Assembly: GCA_027924585.1 (NCBI GenBank)
Contig: BSBM01000636.1
Location: 3,612,001 to 3,676,000 of the forward strand
Direction of reading: 5' to 3'
DNA length: 64,000 nucleotides
Source: Larix kaempferi
Lineage: Eukaryota > Streptophyta > Pinopsida > Pinales > Pinaceae
Under the pieces are notes generated by a model. It ran no database searches. It saw only the letters and a list, made by a program, of their open reading frames with translations, and was not told where the DNA came from. How positions within the stretch are numbered: the stretch's first letter is position 1; each line of letters begins with the position of its first letter. Below are positions 1 through 10,783 of the stretch, piece after piece. The position numbers and the translations under genes were made by a program.

Positions 1-189
1 GTCATCAACTTAGGAGCTGGGAATTGGTAAAAACATGGCCTAGTCGCCGAAAATCTCTCAAAAAATAGACAAAACAACTTTGAACCGAAGGGGATGTTCC
101 CCCTACTTCCAATACACGCATGACATCGATCGAGAGCACAACAAAAATGTCATAAAAAATTAGCAAACCACTTAATGCATCTAGGTACC

Positions 190-776
190 TGCACTAAATA
201 ATCAACATAATATAATAAAGGACAGCTAATGCATTTCCCATCAGTGGTGTAATGCATGATAGTCGTCACCAACAAAGAGAGTCACCTCACATCCTCTCTA
301 CCAAAAGCAGCAATGGAAATCTTCCCACCGCTGACTTGAAACTGAGAATGCTCAAGGATGTTGTGAACAACATATCTCTGAATGTATACCAGCTGAGTTG
401 CGACTACAGTTCCAGCTGGAACCTCAAGGAACTGGGGAAGGTCCTAACCTCTCCTAAAGAACTCGATGATAAATTAAATGTCCTCCCTCGTGGGCTAGAA
501 CCACTCATCGGGACCAAATCGAAAGGCTTGCCTAAAATGATCCCAGAGTGCGATCAAATGGGTCAACAACGTACTATTCCCCTTGGGTGATGTTGCCTCC
601 TCATAGAACTTGAGAAGGCTGATAACTCTCAAGAGGTGTCTAGTCTGAGGCATAATGGGACGAGGGTATAAATCTCTCTCCTTCTCCCTGGCCTCCCACT
701 CTCTGTGGAAGTTGTACTGATCTACTTGTGCCTCTCGTTGTTGTTGCGCCTCGTGGTGATCTCCTCTTTGTTTCAC
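190..776 (-). pseudogene. plant mobile-domain-like gene remnant
   Basis: Read on the minus strand, 776 to 495 gives an open stretch of 93 residues with a basic/acidic start and then a hydrophobic block ending in ALWDHFRQAFRFGPDEWF. Beyond the stop the reading continues, with further stops and frame changes, through a segment resembling VPAGTVVATQLVYIQRY. The W-D-x(6)-F-x-F-G pattern followed by a P-T-x-E-D-like segment is what plant mobile-domain (PMD) or DUF7745-type transposon proteins show. The family assignment is from memory of the pattern, not from an alignment. It is broken by at least one nonsense codon (FGPDEWF then TAG) and by frameshifts, so it is not a working gene. It could be an accessory frame of the CACTA-like element that ends at 10780, or an unrelated relic. 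Confidence 0.35.
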
Positions 777-900
777 ATATAATATAAATCAGTCTCATAA
801 GCATACATATAAAAGAATTATAACAAGATTATATCTACCAAAATGAAATATTAATTTTTTTTGTCCAAAAAAAAAAATCGGTGCGCCATAAATATTAGAA

Positions 901-1800
901 AAGCACCATTAGCGCCGCGCTTATATATTGGAGGCACCGACAAGCGATGCGCTACAATATCTATGTCCCACTACTGGTTTTATATTGAATTTTTTTTAAT
1001 TGATTTGGACGATGCGCCTCAATATTATTAGCACACCATTATTCAAATGCACTGAATTTAAAAAATAATAATTTATTTGAAATATATTCAGGGTGCGCCT
1101 ATTCCACGTCAACGCACCATGCATCGTTTCCTTGACATGACATAGGAGCATCGTTAACTGTGTGTTTACGGGTTTATAAGCGGTGTGCTTATATACTGGA
1201 GGCACTAACAAGTGGTGCAATTATATACTGGAGGCAACGACAAGTGGTGCGCTACAATATATATGCCGCACTGCTGGTTATATATCAAAAATTTAAAATT
1301 TGAATTGGACGGTGCACATAAATATTATTTGCGCATTGTTATTCAAATGCACCGAATTTAAAAAATAATAAATTATTTGAAATACATTCACGATGCACCT
1401 ATTCCACATCAACGCACCATGCATCGTTGCCTTGACATGACATAGGAGCACCGTTAACTATGTGTTCAAAGGTTTATAAGCGGTGTGCTTATATACTGGA
1501 GGCACTGACAAGCGGTGCACTTATATACAGGAGGCACCGACAAGCGGTGCGCTACAATATATATGCCGCACCACTGGTTATATATAAAAAATTTAAAATT
1601 TGAATTGGATGGTGTGCCTAAATCTTATTAGCGCATTGTTATTCAAATGCACTGAATTTAAAAAATAATAAATTATTTGAAATATATTTACGGTGCGCCG
1701 ATGCCACATCAGCACAATGTACAAAGGTGATTTGACGTGACATAGGAGCACTGTTAGTTGTGTGTTCACAGGTTTATCAAAGGTGTCACCAGTGCGCCTA
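901..1800. repeat. three-unit 300-bp tandem repeat
   Basis: The block ending GCGCTACAATAT recurs at 949-960, 1249-1260 and 1549-1560, an exact 300-bp spacing. Each unit carries an AAAAAATAATAA run, a TTGACATGACATAGGAGCA-like segment and several GGTGC/GCACC words. Units differ by scattered substitutions and small changes. There is no coding potential. The words GGTGCG and CGCACC continue to about 10640, so the array belongs to a larger old element into which Copia A has inserted. Confidence 0.85.
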
Positions 1801-1834
1801 TGTCACGTAATTGCACCGATGCTTGTGCGATGAA

Positions 1835-2438
1835 TGTTAAAATTTGAGCATTAATTCACAATACTCTTGGATCTTTACTGAGAGAATAACATATACAGTA
1901 TATCAATGCATAACAATCACAATAAGCATGATAAGCATCACAAGAATCAAAAGCATGAGAGACAAGAGACACAGAGTTTCTGTGGGGAAAACCCTAAGGT
2001 GAAAAACCCCACAACTTCCTCAAAGATAGAGAGAGCAATGGCTCAACTAAAGTACAACCAAAATACACTTGAGATAGTCTCCTAGAGCAAATGATCCTCC
2101 TCCTCACTAGTGCGCCACTTTCTGAGTGAGAGAAGTGTGTCTTTCCGAATGATCAAAATAGATATCTCCCGATCTCTATTTATACTAACCTATTTTCCCA
2201 GTAACCTTATGGGGCCGACTTGTCTAGCTAGGTACATCCACAATATAATATATATATCAGGGCCGACCCCACACATGGTGGTCTAATAACCCATCGGCAA
2301 GTACACACACTTGCGACACTTGTCAATCCACATGATGACACTTTCTTACAGACGAATAACACATCTCTAATAAGGGTACAATAAATATATATGAAATACA
2401 TAGATGAAATACATTCCAAAGTTACATATACATCAACA
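1835..2438 (-). repeat. Copia A 3' LTR
   Basis: 604 bp, TG...CA. In element orientation it begins TGTTGATGTATATGTAAC and ends TTTTAACA. A TATAAATA-type box (TATTTATA on the plus strand) lies at 2177-2184. The polypurine tract GTTAAGAGGGAGT abuts its start (plus 2438-2450). It is about 13 bp longer than its partner because of a duplicated ATAGATGAAATACAT-like stretch near 2395-2412. Confidence 0.93.
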
Positions 2439-2689
2439 CTCCCTCTTAACTAGGAACGTATTTTTCGACACAGATCTGCTAGACAAGTCTTCTTCTCGGG
2501 ATCATCGTCATTGATGCATCGTCATCATCATCGTCACTATTGCTGCTATCTCAACCAATCTCTGACTCTACTCGTCATAGGAAGTTCTACAGAGCCAATC
2601 CTTTTTCATACTGGATGTAGGCCCACCACCTGCAGGTCTTCATCATCACTGGCCATACTGTGGAAATCTCAAGACTTATTACGTGCGTC

Positions 2690-3320
2690 ACAAAACCTTA
2701 AAAGAGTCTCTTGAGTAGAAAGAACCCTAAAGAGCATCTGAGGCCTTTTTCATCCTGTCCAGATCTCCAGGACTTATTACATGTGACCCCACCACAAAAC
2801 CTCGAAAGAGAATCCCAGGACTGATTACGAGCACAAGGCTCAACCTATCGGATCTCCCAGGGCACAAATTACATGTGGTCACCACAAAACCTCGAAAGAG
2901 CATCCCAGGACTGATTACGAGCACAAGGCTCAACCTATCGGATCTCCCAGGGCACAAATTACATGTGGTCATGGAAAAACCTCGAAAGAGCATCCCGGGA
3001 CTGATTACGAGCACACAGCTCAACCTATCGGATCTCCCAGGGCACAAATTACATGCCATAGGACAAAACCTTGAAAGAGCATCTACCAGATATCCCAGGG
3101 CACAGATTACATGCCATAGGCAAAACCTCGAAAGACTATCTGCAGATCTCCCAGGGCACAAATTATATGTCCTCCCAAGCAAAACCCCGAAAGAGCATTT
3201 TCCAGATATCCCAGGGTACAAATTACATGCCATAGGAAAAACCTTGAAAGCCTATCTGCAAATCTCCCAGGTCACAAATTACATGCTTATCTGCAAAACC
3301 TATTCCATGGCCACAGAGTA
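2690..3320. repeat. minisatellite in 3' noncoding part of Copia A
   Basis: Repeated modules of AAAACCTCGAAAGAGCATC followed by CTCCCAGGGCACAAATTACATG alternate with GAGCACAAGGCTCAACCTATC. There are about nine variable-length copies. The region is open for 100-170 residues on both strands because of the repetition, but composition and variation between copies argue against protein. The same block occurs in Copia B, C and D. Confidence 0.85.
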
Positions 3321-3339
3321 TCATCCTGATACTCACCAT

Positions 3340-3830
3340 ACATCATCCTGAAGTACACATGATCATCCTGATCATCATCACTGCAACATCCTGAAGCTCG
3401 TCATCCATGATCATCCTGATCATGCAATGCATCTACCTGATGCATACCAAGTATCTATCTGATACATATCATCATACATGATCCACTTGATCATATAGTG
3501 TATCCACCTAATACAAATACAAATACATGATACATATTACCATACATGATCCACCTGATCATACAATGTATCCACTTGATACATATACATATACATGGTC
3601 CAAGCATCCATCATGATGCATATACAAAATACATACAAATGATCCAACCGATCATATCCAGCATCCAACATGATGCGTACATACATATAAATGATCCAAG
3701 TGATCATATCCAGCATCCAACATGATGCGTACATACATATACATATAAATGATCCAACTGATCATATCCAACATCCAACATGATGCATACATACATATAT
3801 AAATGATCCAACTGATCATACAAAGCAGAA
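3340..3830. repeat. second simple-repeat tract of Copia A (TGATCA / GATACA rich)
   Basis: Short palindromic words ATGATCCACCTGATCAT and ATCCACCTGATACAT alternate many times, then CATCCAACATGATGC-type units follow up to the end of pol. The tract is rich in GATC and TGATCA half-palindromes. It is shared by all four Copia copies here and lies between pol and the 3' minisatellite. Confidence 0.75.
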
Positions 3831-3933
3831 ACCAGAACATCATCTTGATGCTCATCATCCAACGCTTACATCCATAGCCATGTGAAGGATCCTCCTTCCA
3901 ACATGCTTGGAATGGCTTCAGCAAATGTTTCCA

Positions 3934-6900
3934 TCACTTCTTCCTCGAAGTGTCATCAATCTTAAGAAAACAAAGCCTCTCCCGGAAGTACTTGAACTTC
4001 ACCCTGGCTAGTGGCTTCGTCAGCACATCTACAATCTGCTCGTCCGTCGCAACATACAGGAGCTTCACAGCTCCTCTCTGCACCATATCCCTAATATAGT
4101 GATATTTGATCTCTATGTGTTTCGACCTGTAACGAAACACTGGGTTCTCGGAGAGCTTCACACAACTCTGGTTATCACAAAAGATACCAGCAGCATCCAA
4201 CGGGAGATCAAATAACTCGGACAGTAGCTTCCGTAGCCATACTGCCTCACAACTAGCTGAACAGACTGCAACATACTTTTCCTCAGTTGTACTCAGTGCT
4301 ACGCAGGACTGCTTCCTGCTAAACCAAGAGATCACACCTGATCACATACTGAAGCATCACCCAGATGTGATCTTCCTATTTGCAGCACTGCCAGCCCAAT
4401 ATGAATCAACATAACCCTGCAGGTTAAACTTTTGATTCGCTTCATACTTGAGCCCATAATCCACTGTACCCTTCAGGTACCTCAGAACATGCTTTACAGC
4501 AACCAGATGAACACTCCTCGGATCCGTCAGGAACTGGCTCAATGTGTTCACCGCAAAGCAAATATTTGGTCTCGTGTTCGTCAAGTACATCAAGGACCCA
4601 ATCATCTGACGATACATAAAGACATCAACCGGCTCAGATGAAGCATCACATAGAAGTTTCAGATTCGATGCCATAAGTGTGGCCATGGCCTTGCAATCCA
4701 TCATCCTGAATCTCTTCAGGATATCTACTGTGTACTTACTTCCCTTGACAAGGGAAGATCCCATCTGCACTCTGCCACACCTCCATACCTAGGAAATAAT
4801 GCATCATTCCCAAATCTTTCATATCGAACTCAGCAGCAAGCTTCCTCTTAGTATCTGCAATCAATCTGTCATCTCCTGTTACAAATAAGTCATCCACATA
4901 CAGGAGTAGAATCACAGGATTCCCTTCCTCAACCTTGTAGTAAAGGTTGGAATCCGCTTTACTCTTGGTAAAGCCCAAACTAGATAGGAAACTGTCCATC
5001 CTACCATACCAGATTTTGGGAGCTTGTTTCAAGCCATACAAGGCTTTCTTCAATCTGCACACATATGACTCCCTGCCATGTATTTCGAAACCGAGTGGCC
5101 GCTCCACATATACTTCCTCTTCAACTACACCATTCAAGAAAGCAGTCTTGACATCCATCTGGTGTATTTTCCATTTCATTGCTGCAGCCAGGGCAAGTAC
5201 TGTTCTGATGGAAGTATACCTGGCTATAGGTGCAAAAGTTTCTTCATAATCTATTCCCTCTTTCTGAGAGAAGCCACGAGCTACGAATCTTGCTTTGTAT
5301 TTTTCTACACTGCCATCTGCAGCATGCTTGATTTTGTAGATCCATTTGGAAGTCACAACAGACTTCTCTTTAGGTCTTGGGACAACATCCCAAACATCAT
5401 TCTTCATTATTGATTGGTATTCCTCAACCATGGCATCCTTCCATTCTTTCTTTTCCGCTGCTTCTTCATAACTGGAAGGTTCTTTGTCCATAATGTCACA
5501 GAGTAAAGCAACATAGCTGGTATGTGATCTGGTTCTCTTCTTTGCTCTGTGTTCTTCTTCTGGAATGCCAAATCTTTCTGCATCTTGAATGAGCTCTCTA
5601 GCCCATGCAGGTTTCCTCTTGTGAGAGTTATCCTCACGGGGTGGATATATAGGTTCTTGCGGATCTTCAAACTCACGAACAACTTCTGGAATTGCTTCAG
5701 TCATGGTAGTGTATTGAAATCTAGTTTCCTTAGGTTCTTCATAAACTTCGATAGGTGCCTTCCTTGATTTGATGAATGCTGAGTTTTCATCAAATGTTAC
5801 ATCCCTGCTGACATCAATCTTCTTGAACCCTGGAAAGTATATTCTATAAGCCTTCGAGCTTTCACTGTAACCCACACAGATACCCTTCTTTCCTGAAGGA
5901 TCTAGTTTAGTCCTCTTTTCCTTTGGGACATGAGTGTATATTGGACAACCAAATATTCTGAGATGGCTGACTTCAAGTTTCTTACCAGAAAAGACCTCTT
6001 CTGGTGTCTTGTTGTCCAATATCTTGTGGGGTGTTCTGTTCTGCACATATACAGTTGTTCTAGCTGCTTCTGCCCATAGATGCATAGGTAGATCCTGGTC
6101 ATGTAGCATTGCCCTTACTGCTTCCATGATTGTTCTGTTCTTCCTTTCTGCAACTCCATTCTGTTGAGGATTATAAGGAGCAGTCAACTCCCTCTTAATC
6201 CCTGACTCACTACAAAGCTTCTTGAAGTCACCTGAGGTGAATTCTCCACCATTGTCGGATCTGAATGTTTTGATATTCTTGTCAGTTTGATTCTTTATCA
6301 AGGTTTTGAATTCCTTGAACTTATCAAACACCTCATCTTTGTTCTTCAAGAAGTCTACCCAAGTCTTCCTGGAGAAGTCATCAATAAATGAGACATAGTA
6401 AACATACCCACTCAGAGAACTGGATGACATAGGACCACATACATCTGAGTGGATGATTTCCAGGATGTCTTTTGCCTTGCTTTCACTGCTTGGGAAAGCC
6501 TTCTTAATGTTCTTACCTTTTGCACATCCTTTGCAAACACCTTCATGTTTGGTCTTGATTTCAGGAAGACCCTCTACAGCCTTGCTTGCAATTGGAAGTG
6601 CCCTATAGTGCATATTAGCAAGTCTTCTATGCCAAAGTTCACTTGGCTCCATGGATTCATGCACCATGGCATGTTCAGGTTGTCCCTTCAATTTATACAA
6701 GCCTCCCTCTTACTCTCCAATCACTACTGCATCATCGATTGTTTTACCCTTTGGCCACATTAGGACTTGGCCATCCACAAATGCAACCCTCATACCTTTT
6801 GCATCCAATGCAGAGATGGAGAGTAAGTTCTTCTTGAGCCCAGGTACATAAAGGACTTCTTTCATCTTCAAAGATTTTCCAGAATCTAGGTTGTAGGAGG

Positions 6901-7967
6901 CTTCACCACTTCCTTTGATTGGGTATTGATAATCATCCCCAAGTTTCACCTTATGGGGTGATTCATGTTCAAATAGATTCACAAAATATTCCTTAAACCC
7001 AGTCATGTGTTTGGAAGCCCCACTGTCAATCAACCAATCATTACAACCATGGGAGATAGTACCTGTGAGAGTAGAAATTAGAACATGCTCTTCTTCACTT
7101 GATGAGTCATCATCACTATCACTTTCTGCCCTAGCATTCTTCTTTGGGGGTTCATCATCTTCGGCAGCATGAGCATGATATCTTCTTTTGTTATTCTTCT
7201 TCTTCTTGTTGAAGTTGTTGTTGTTGTCTTTCTTCTTCTTGGGACAATCTGAAGCAAAGTGTCCCTTCTCATTGCAATTGAAGCATCTGAGATCTTTCTT
7301 ATCTTTATGATAATGGTGGTGTGAGAATCTCATGTTATGAGATGATTCCTTCTTGGACTTGCCTTTCCTGGCATGTGTTGTGAGAGCTTGGTATTCATTT
7401 CCCATCTTTTCTTCTCGGGCCACAAGCCTAGCTTCTTCTTGAGAGCATTCTTCCCATAATCTGTTGAAGGAGATCAACTTCTTCCTTGCACAAATTCCTT
7501 GAATTGGGTAGGCCATTTAGAGTGGTCATCAACACTTGACCATTCTCCACCATTTCATCCACTGCTTCTAGTTGTTCCTTGATCCAGGAGACCCTTGAAA
7601 AATAAGATTGAATGGTTTCTCCATTCTGAAACTTTACTCCTTTCAATTGGTTTCGCAGGGTCATCTTACGATTTATGTTCTTCCCTTCAAATAGCTTGGT
7701 CAAAGAGTCAAACATCTCCTTGGGTGTCTTTAGAGAAGACACATGGGGTATGAGATGGTCTTTGATAGAATCAGCAATGATTCTCTTTGCCTTGACCAAG
7801 TTCTTCTTGTGCAAAACCTTAGCCTCTTCATCCTCTGGGATAGGGATGTCTTCTTTTACATATGAGTCCAACTCATTCCCTTCCAGGATTAACCCAATCC
7901 TATACTTCCAAGCTTGGAAGTTATCAGCTCCTTCAAGCTTATCCTCAAGCTTGGTGTGGTGAGACAT
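3934..7967 (-). pseudogene. Copia A gag-pol polyprotein, frameshifted
   Basis: The start is the ATG of MSHHTKLEDKLEGADNF, the same start as in copies B and C. The gag (UBN2-like) runs to about 7430. A CCHC zinc knuckle [14 protein letters not shown] is at 7244-7285. The protease motif [12 protein letters not shown] is near 7025. The integrase keeps D, D and E (SDVCG, SDNGG, VAERKN) with the D-x35-E spacing typical of the fold. The RT catalytic YVDD is at 4889-4900. RNase H ends at 3934 with DDTSRKK. Damage seen against copy B: a net 17-bp deletion near 7506 shifts frame in gag; a stop follows VVIGE near 6710; small indels near 4740-4760 shift frame after RT; two stops lie near 4345 in RNase H. 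It made capsid, protease, integrase and RT/RNase H for its own replication; this copy cannot. Confidence 0.92.
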
Positions 7968-8528
7968 CTTAAAGAATACTTCAAATGAAATAGAAAAGAT
8001 TTAGGTCTTACCACTTGAAATGCTGAAAACTGGATCTGGTCCCGGATTAGGGTTTGTCGAAAAAACCCTAAAAATTCAAAATGTGAATTTCAACTTTATG
8101 AAAGGATAGAAAGATGCGCCTTGATGAGCTGATCATCCTGGTGTATTCAAAATTTGAGATCAGCAAAGCTTTACCCTTCAAATTTTCCTTTTTGTCCTCC
8201 CGGGTTCACTAGGGAGAGCCCTGAATTAGAGTTTGCATTTCCCGGAGATCTACCTAGCCAAAAATATCGATCCAAAGCTCTAAACTTTGATTTTTGCAAG
8301 GAGATTCCAGCTATGTCTTCAGATTTCAGAAATTCCTATTTTTGTGAAAACCCTAATTTTTAGGGCCAAATATGAAAATGCTCAGAATTGAATTCTGATT
8401 GGACAGATAGATTCTCCTTGATGAGTAGAGTCAATCTACTATACTGCTTTTCCAAAATCTGTGGAGAGAAACCCAATAAACAAGAAACTCAAGTTTTCGT
8501 CACTACAAAATGTCTTCTTCTCAGGTTA

Positions 8529-8540
8529 GCTCTGATACCA
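8529..8540 (-). other. primer-binding site, Copia A
   Basis: On the minus strand this is TGGTATCAGAGC, matching the 3' end of plant initiator methionine tRNA, and it directly follows the 5' LTR. First-strand synthesis would have started here. Confidence 0.9.
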
Positions 8541-9131
8541 TGTTAAAATTTGAGCATTAATTCACAATACTCTTGGATCTTTACTAAGAGAATAACATAT
8601 ACAGTATATCAATGCATAACAATCACAATAAGCATGACAAGCATCACAAGAATCAAAAGCATGAGAGACAAGAGACACGGAGTTTCCGTGGGGAAAACCC
8701 TAAGGTTTAAAACCCCACAACTTCCTCAGAGATAGAGAGAGCAATGGCTCAACCAAAGTACAACCAAAATACACTTGATATAGTCTCCTAGAGCAGATGA
8801 TCCTCCTCCTCACTAGTGCGCAACGTTCTGAGTGAGAGAAGTGTGTTTTTCCGAATGATCAAAATAGAGATCTCCCGATCTCTATTTATACTAACCTGTT
8901 TACCCAGTAACCTTATGGGGCCGACTTGTATAGCTAGATACATCCACAATATAATATATATATCAGGGCTGACCCCACACATGGTGGTCTAATAACCCAT
9001 CGGTAAGTACACACACTTGCGACACTTGTCAATCCACATGATGACACTTCCTTATAGAGGAATAACACATCTCTAATAAGGGTACAATAAATATAGATGA
9101 AATACATTCCGAAGTTACATATACATCAACA
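8541..9131 (-). repeat. Copia A 5' LTR
   Basis: 591 bp, TG...CA, closely similar to 1835-2438. TATA-type box at 8883-8890 (TATTTATA on plus). It lacks the roughly 13-bp duplication present in the partner LTR. Confidence 0.93.
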
Positions 9132-10640
9132 ATGACGTGACATACGCACATTGTATACATGATTATGGTTTTATTGTTCCAATACCGGTGCGCTAGACAG
9201 TAATAAGCATCGGAATTCTGGTGCCCTTTATTGTACTAAATGCACCCGTGTCTATGAGAATCCAATGTTTTATGAGGTGTATCAATGGTGCACTTTGCCA
9301 CATCATTGCATTGATATCCGGTGTGCATGAGTGGCATAAGTGCATTGTTTAAACGTTTATTATTTTTTATAAATGGTGTGGTTATCGGTGCATATATTAC
9401 ACTTAAGGGCACCGGAACGTCGGTGCTCTTAAATGTGTAACACATCGGTGACCATTTATGGGTTTTAATTTTTTTCGTGCAGAGTGGTGCATTCGAGTCG
9501 TTTGGCTTGCTCCATTGATGGTGCACCTTGTAAAATTGTACAGGGTGCACTGTATAGCGGTGCAAGCCGAATGAATCCAATGCACCGTGCAAATTTTTTA
9601 ATTTTTTTTGAAAAATAGGTGCATTTAAAGTTGAATTTTAAAAACTAAATTGCTAAAAACTTATTTTGTGAACTAACAAACATTTTACCTGTTGAATGGT
9701 GCGTCGGGGAGGCATATTTGAGATGTATGGTAAATTTGATTTTTTCCAAAACACTTTGGAAAAATTCAAACGAATTGAACTGCCAATAGAGGAAAAGGAT
9801 GCGTCCACATGGACCACGGATGTCAGGGCGTCCAAGTGTGTGAATGGCAACAGCGATGCAGAGGGGCTTAGATGCACTGAAGTGGGGTAAAAATGAGTTT
9901 TTAGTTGCAGTATTTTTTTTTATTAAGCCCTGCACCGGTGTGCTCGACAATGACGCACCGGTGCGATCCACAGTCAAGACCACCAAAATGAGCCGATGTT
10001 AAAATAAAATAAAATAACAATATATATATATATATATATATACATAAAATATATTATATATTTGTTATTTTATGTATGTGTGTGTGTGTGTGTGTATTTT
10101 TTAATAAAATGCTTTCCGATGCGCTTGGTTTATCTGCCCGCACTAGTGCGTAAATAGCATTTAGCGCACCAAGAATGGTTTTAAAATTATTTTTCGATTA
10201 TAAAATTATATTTTTTATTTTCGATAAATGGAATGGTGGTGCATTATGGTCTTGTGAACGCACCGTTGCGTTTAACTAAGGACACATCGTTGTTAAACTT
10301 TTGAGATATATTTTTTTAAGAAAATAGATTATTATGTTTCATAAAATAATGTTCGGTGCGTTAGGTTTTGATACAACGCACCATGGTGGTTATCGCTAAT
10401 GAACCCACCATGTTTAGTTTTTTACTTAAATTTTTATTGTTTAAATAAAAAAGCATGCGGTGTGGTCGTTTCTACAAAACAAACCGGTGCGATGTTTGTG
10501 ATGGAACACGTCACTATGGTTATTTTGAAATTATTTTGTTTTGATAAATATGTTTTATGGTCGCGGTGCGACAAATTAGGATGCAACAGTGAACGCACTA
10601 GTGTGATTAGGTTAAGAACACACCAGTGCGATTATGTTGA
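9132..10640. other. GGTGCG/CGCACC-rich noncoding region
   Basis: Continues the sequence found left of Copia A. GGTGCG, CGGTGC, GCACCG and related words recur in both orientations every few tens of bases. No protein is seen. Dense short direct and inverted words next to a terminus are what subterminal regions of CACTA transposons look like, and such a terminus follows at 10780. Confidence 0.5.
10019..10094. repeat. (TA)n and (TG)n microsatellites
   Basis: A TA dinucleotide run from about 10020 to 10042 is followed, after an AT-rich spacer, by a TG run at about 10076-10094. Confidence 0.9.
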
Positions 10641-10649
10641 AAGCTCACC

Positions 10650-10780
10650 AAAATAAAAACTTCCACTAAAACCTTCGGTCGCTCGCCTCCGCTACTAACC
10701 TCCACTAGAAACATATATTTGGGCTCTTTTGGGAGGAGCATACGCTATAACCTCCGCTAAAGGGCCTTTTCTTTGTAGTG
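10650..10780 (-). mobile_element. terminus of a CACTA (En/Spm) transposon
   Basis: Read on the minus strand from 10780 the sequence starts CACTACAAAGAAAAGGCC and goes on to TTTAGCGGAGGTTATAGCG. The CACTACAA start and repeated TAGCGGAGGTTA / TAGTGGAGGTTA subterminal words are typical of plant CACTA ends. The next three bases outside, TAT, would be one copy of a 3-bp target duplication. The partner end was not found in the window, so this may be one end of an element reaching past position 1, or a lone end. Confidence 0.6.
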
Positions 10781-10783
10781 TAT

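Larger units (their letters stand above)
1835..9131 (-). mobile_element. Copia LTR retrotransposon A, defective
   Basis: A complete 7.3-kb element on the minus strand. The 5' LTR is at 8541-9131 and the 3' LTR at 1835-2438, both with TG...CA ends. A primer-binding site complementary to initiator methionine tRNA is at 8529-8540, one gag-pol frame follows (7967 to 3934), and a polypurine tract abuts the 3' LTR. Domain order gag, protease, integrase, RT, RNase H is that of Ty1/Copia elements. The flanks are ATGAA on the left and ATGAC on the right, a 4-of-5 target duplication. Removing the element rejoins a GCGATGACGTGACATA-like repeat unit, so it inserted into the GGTGCG-rich region. Coding is broken by frameshifts and stops. 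Confidence 0.93.

Noticed and set aside
2727-3351. Open frames of 158-168 residues on both strands in the Copia A 3' region, and the same in B, C and D
   Set aside because: They come from minisatellite repetition; both strands are open at once and copies differ in frame and length.
4947-6763. Several 70-110 residue plus-strand frames opposite Copia A pol (also opposite B and C pol)
   Set aside because: Antisense shadows of a conserved coding region; the same shadows appear at equivalent places in each copy.
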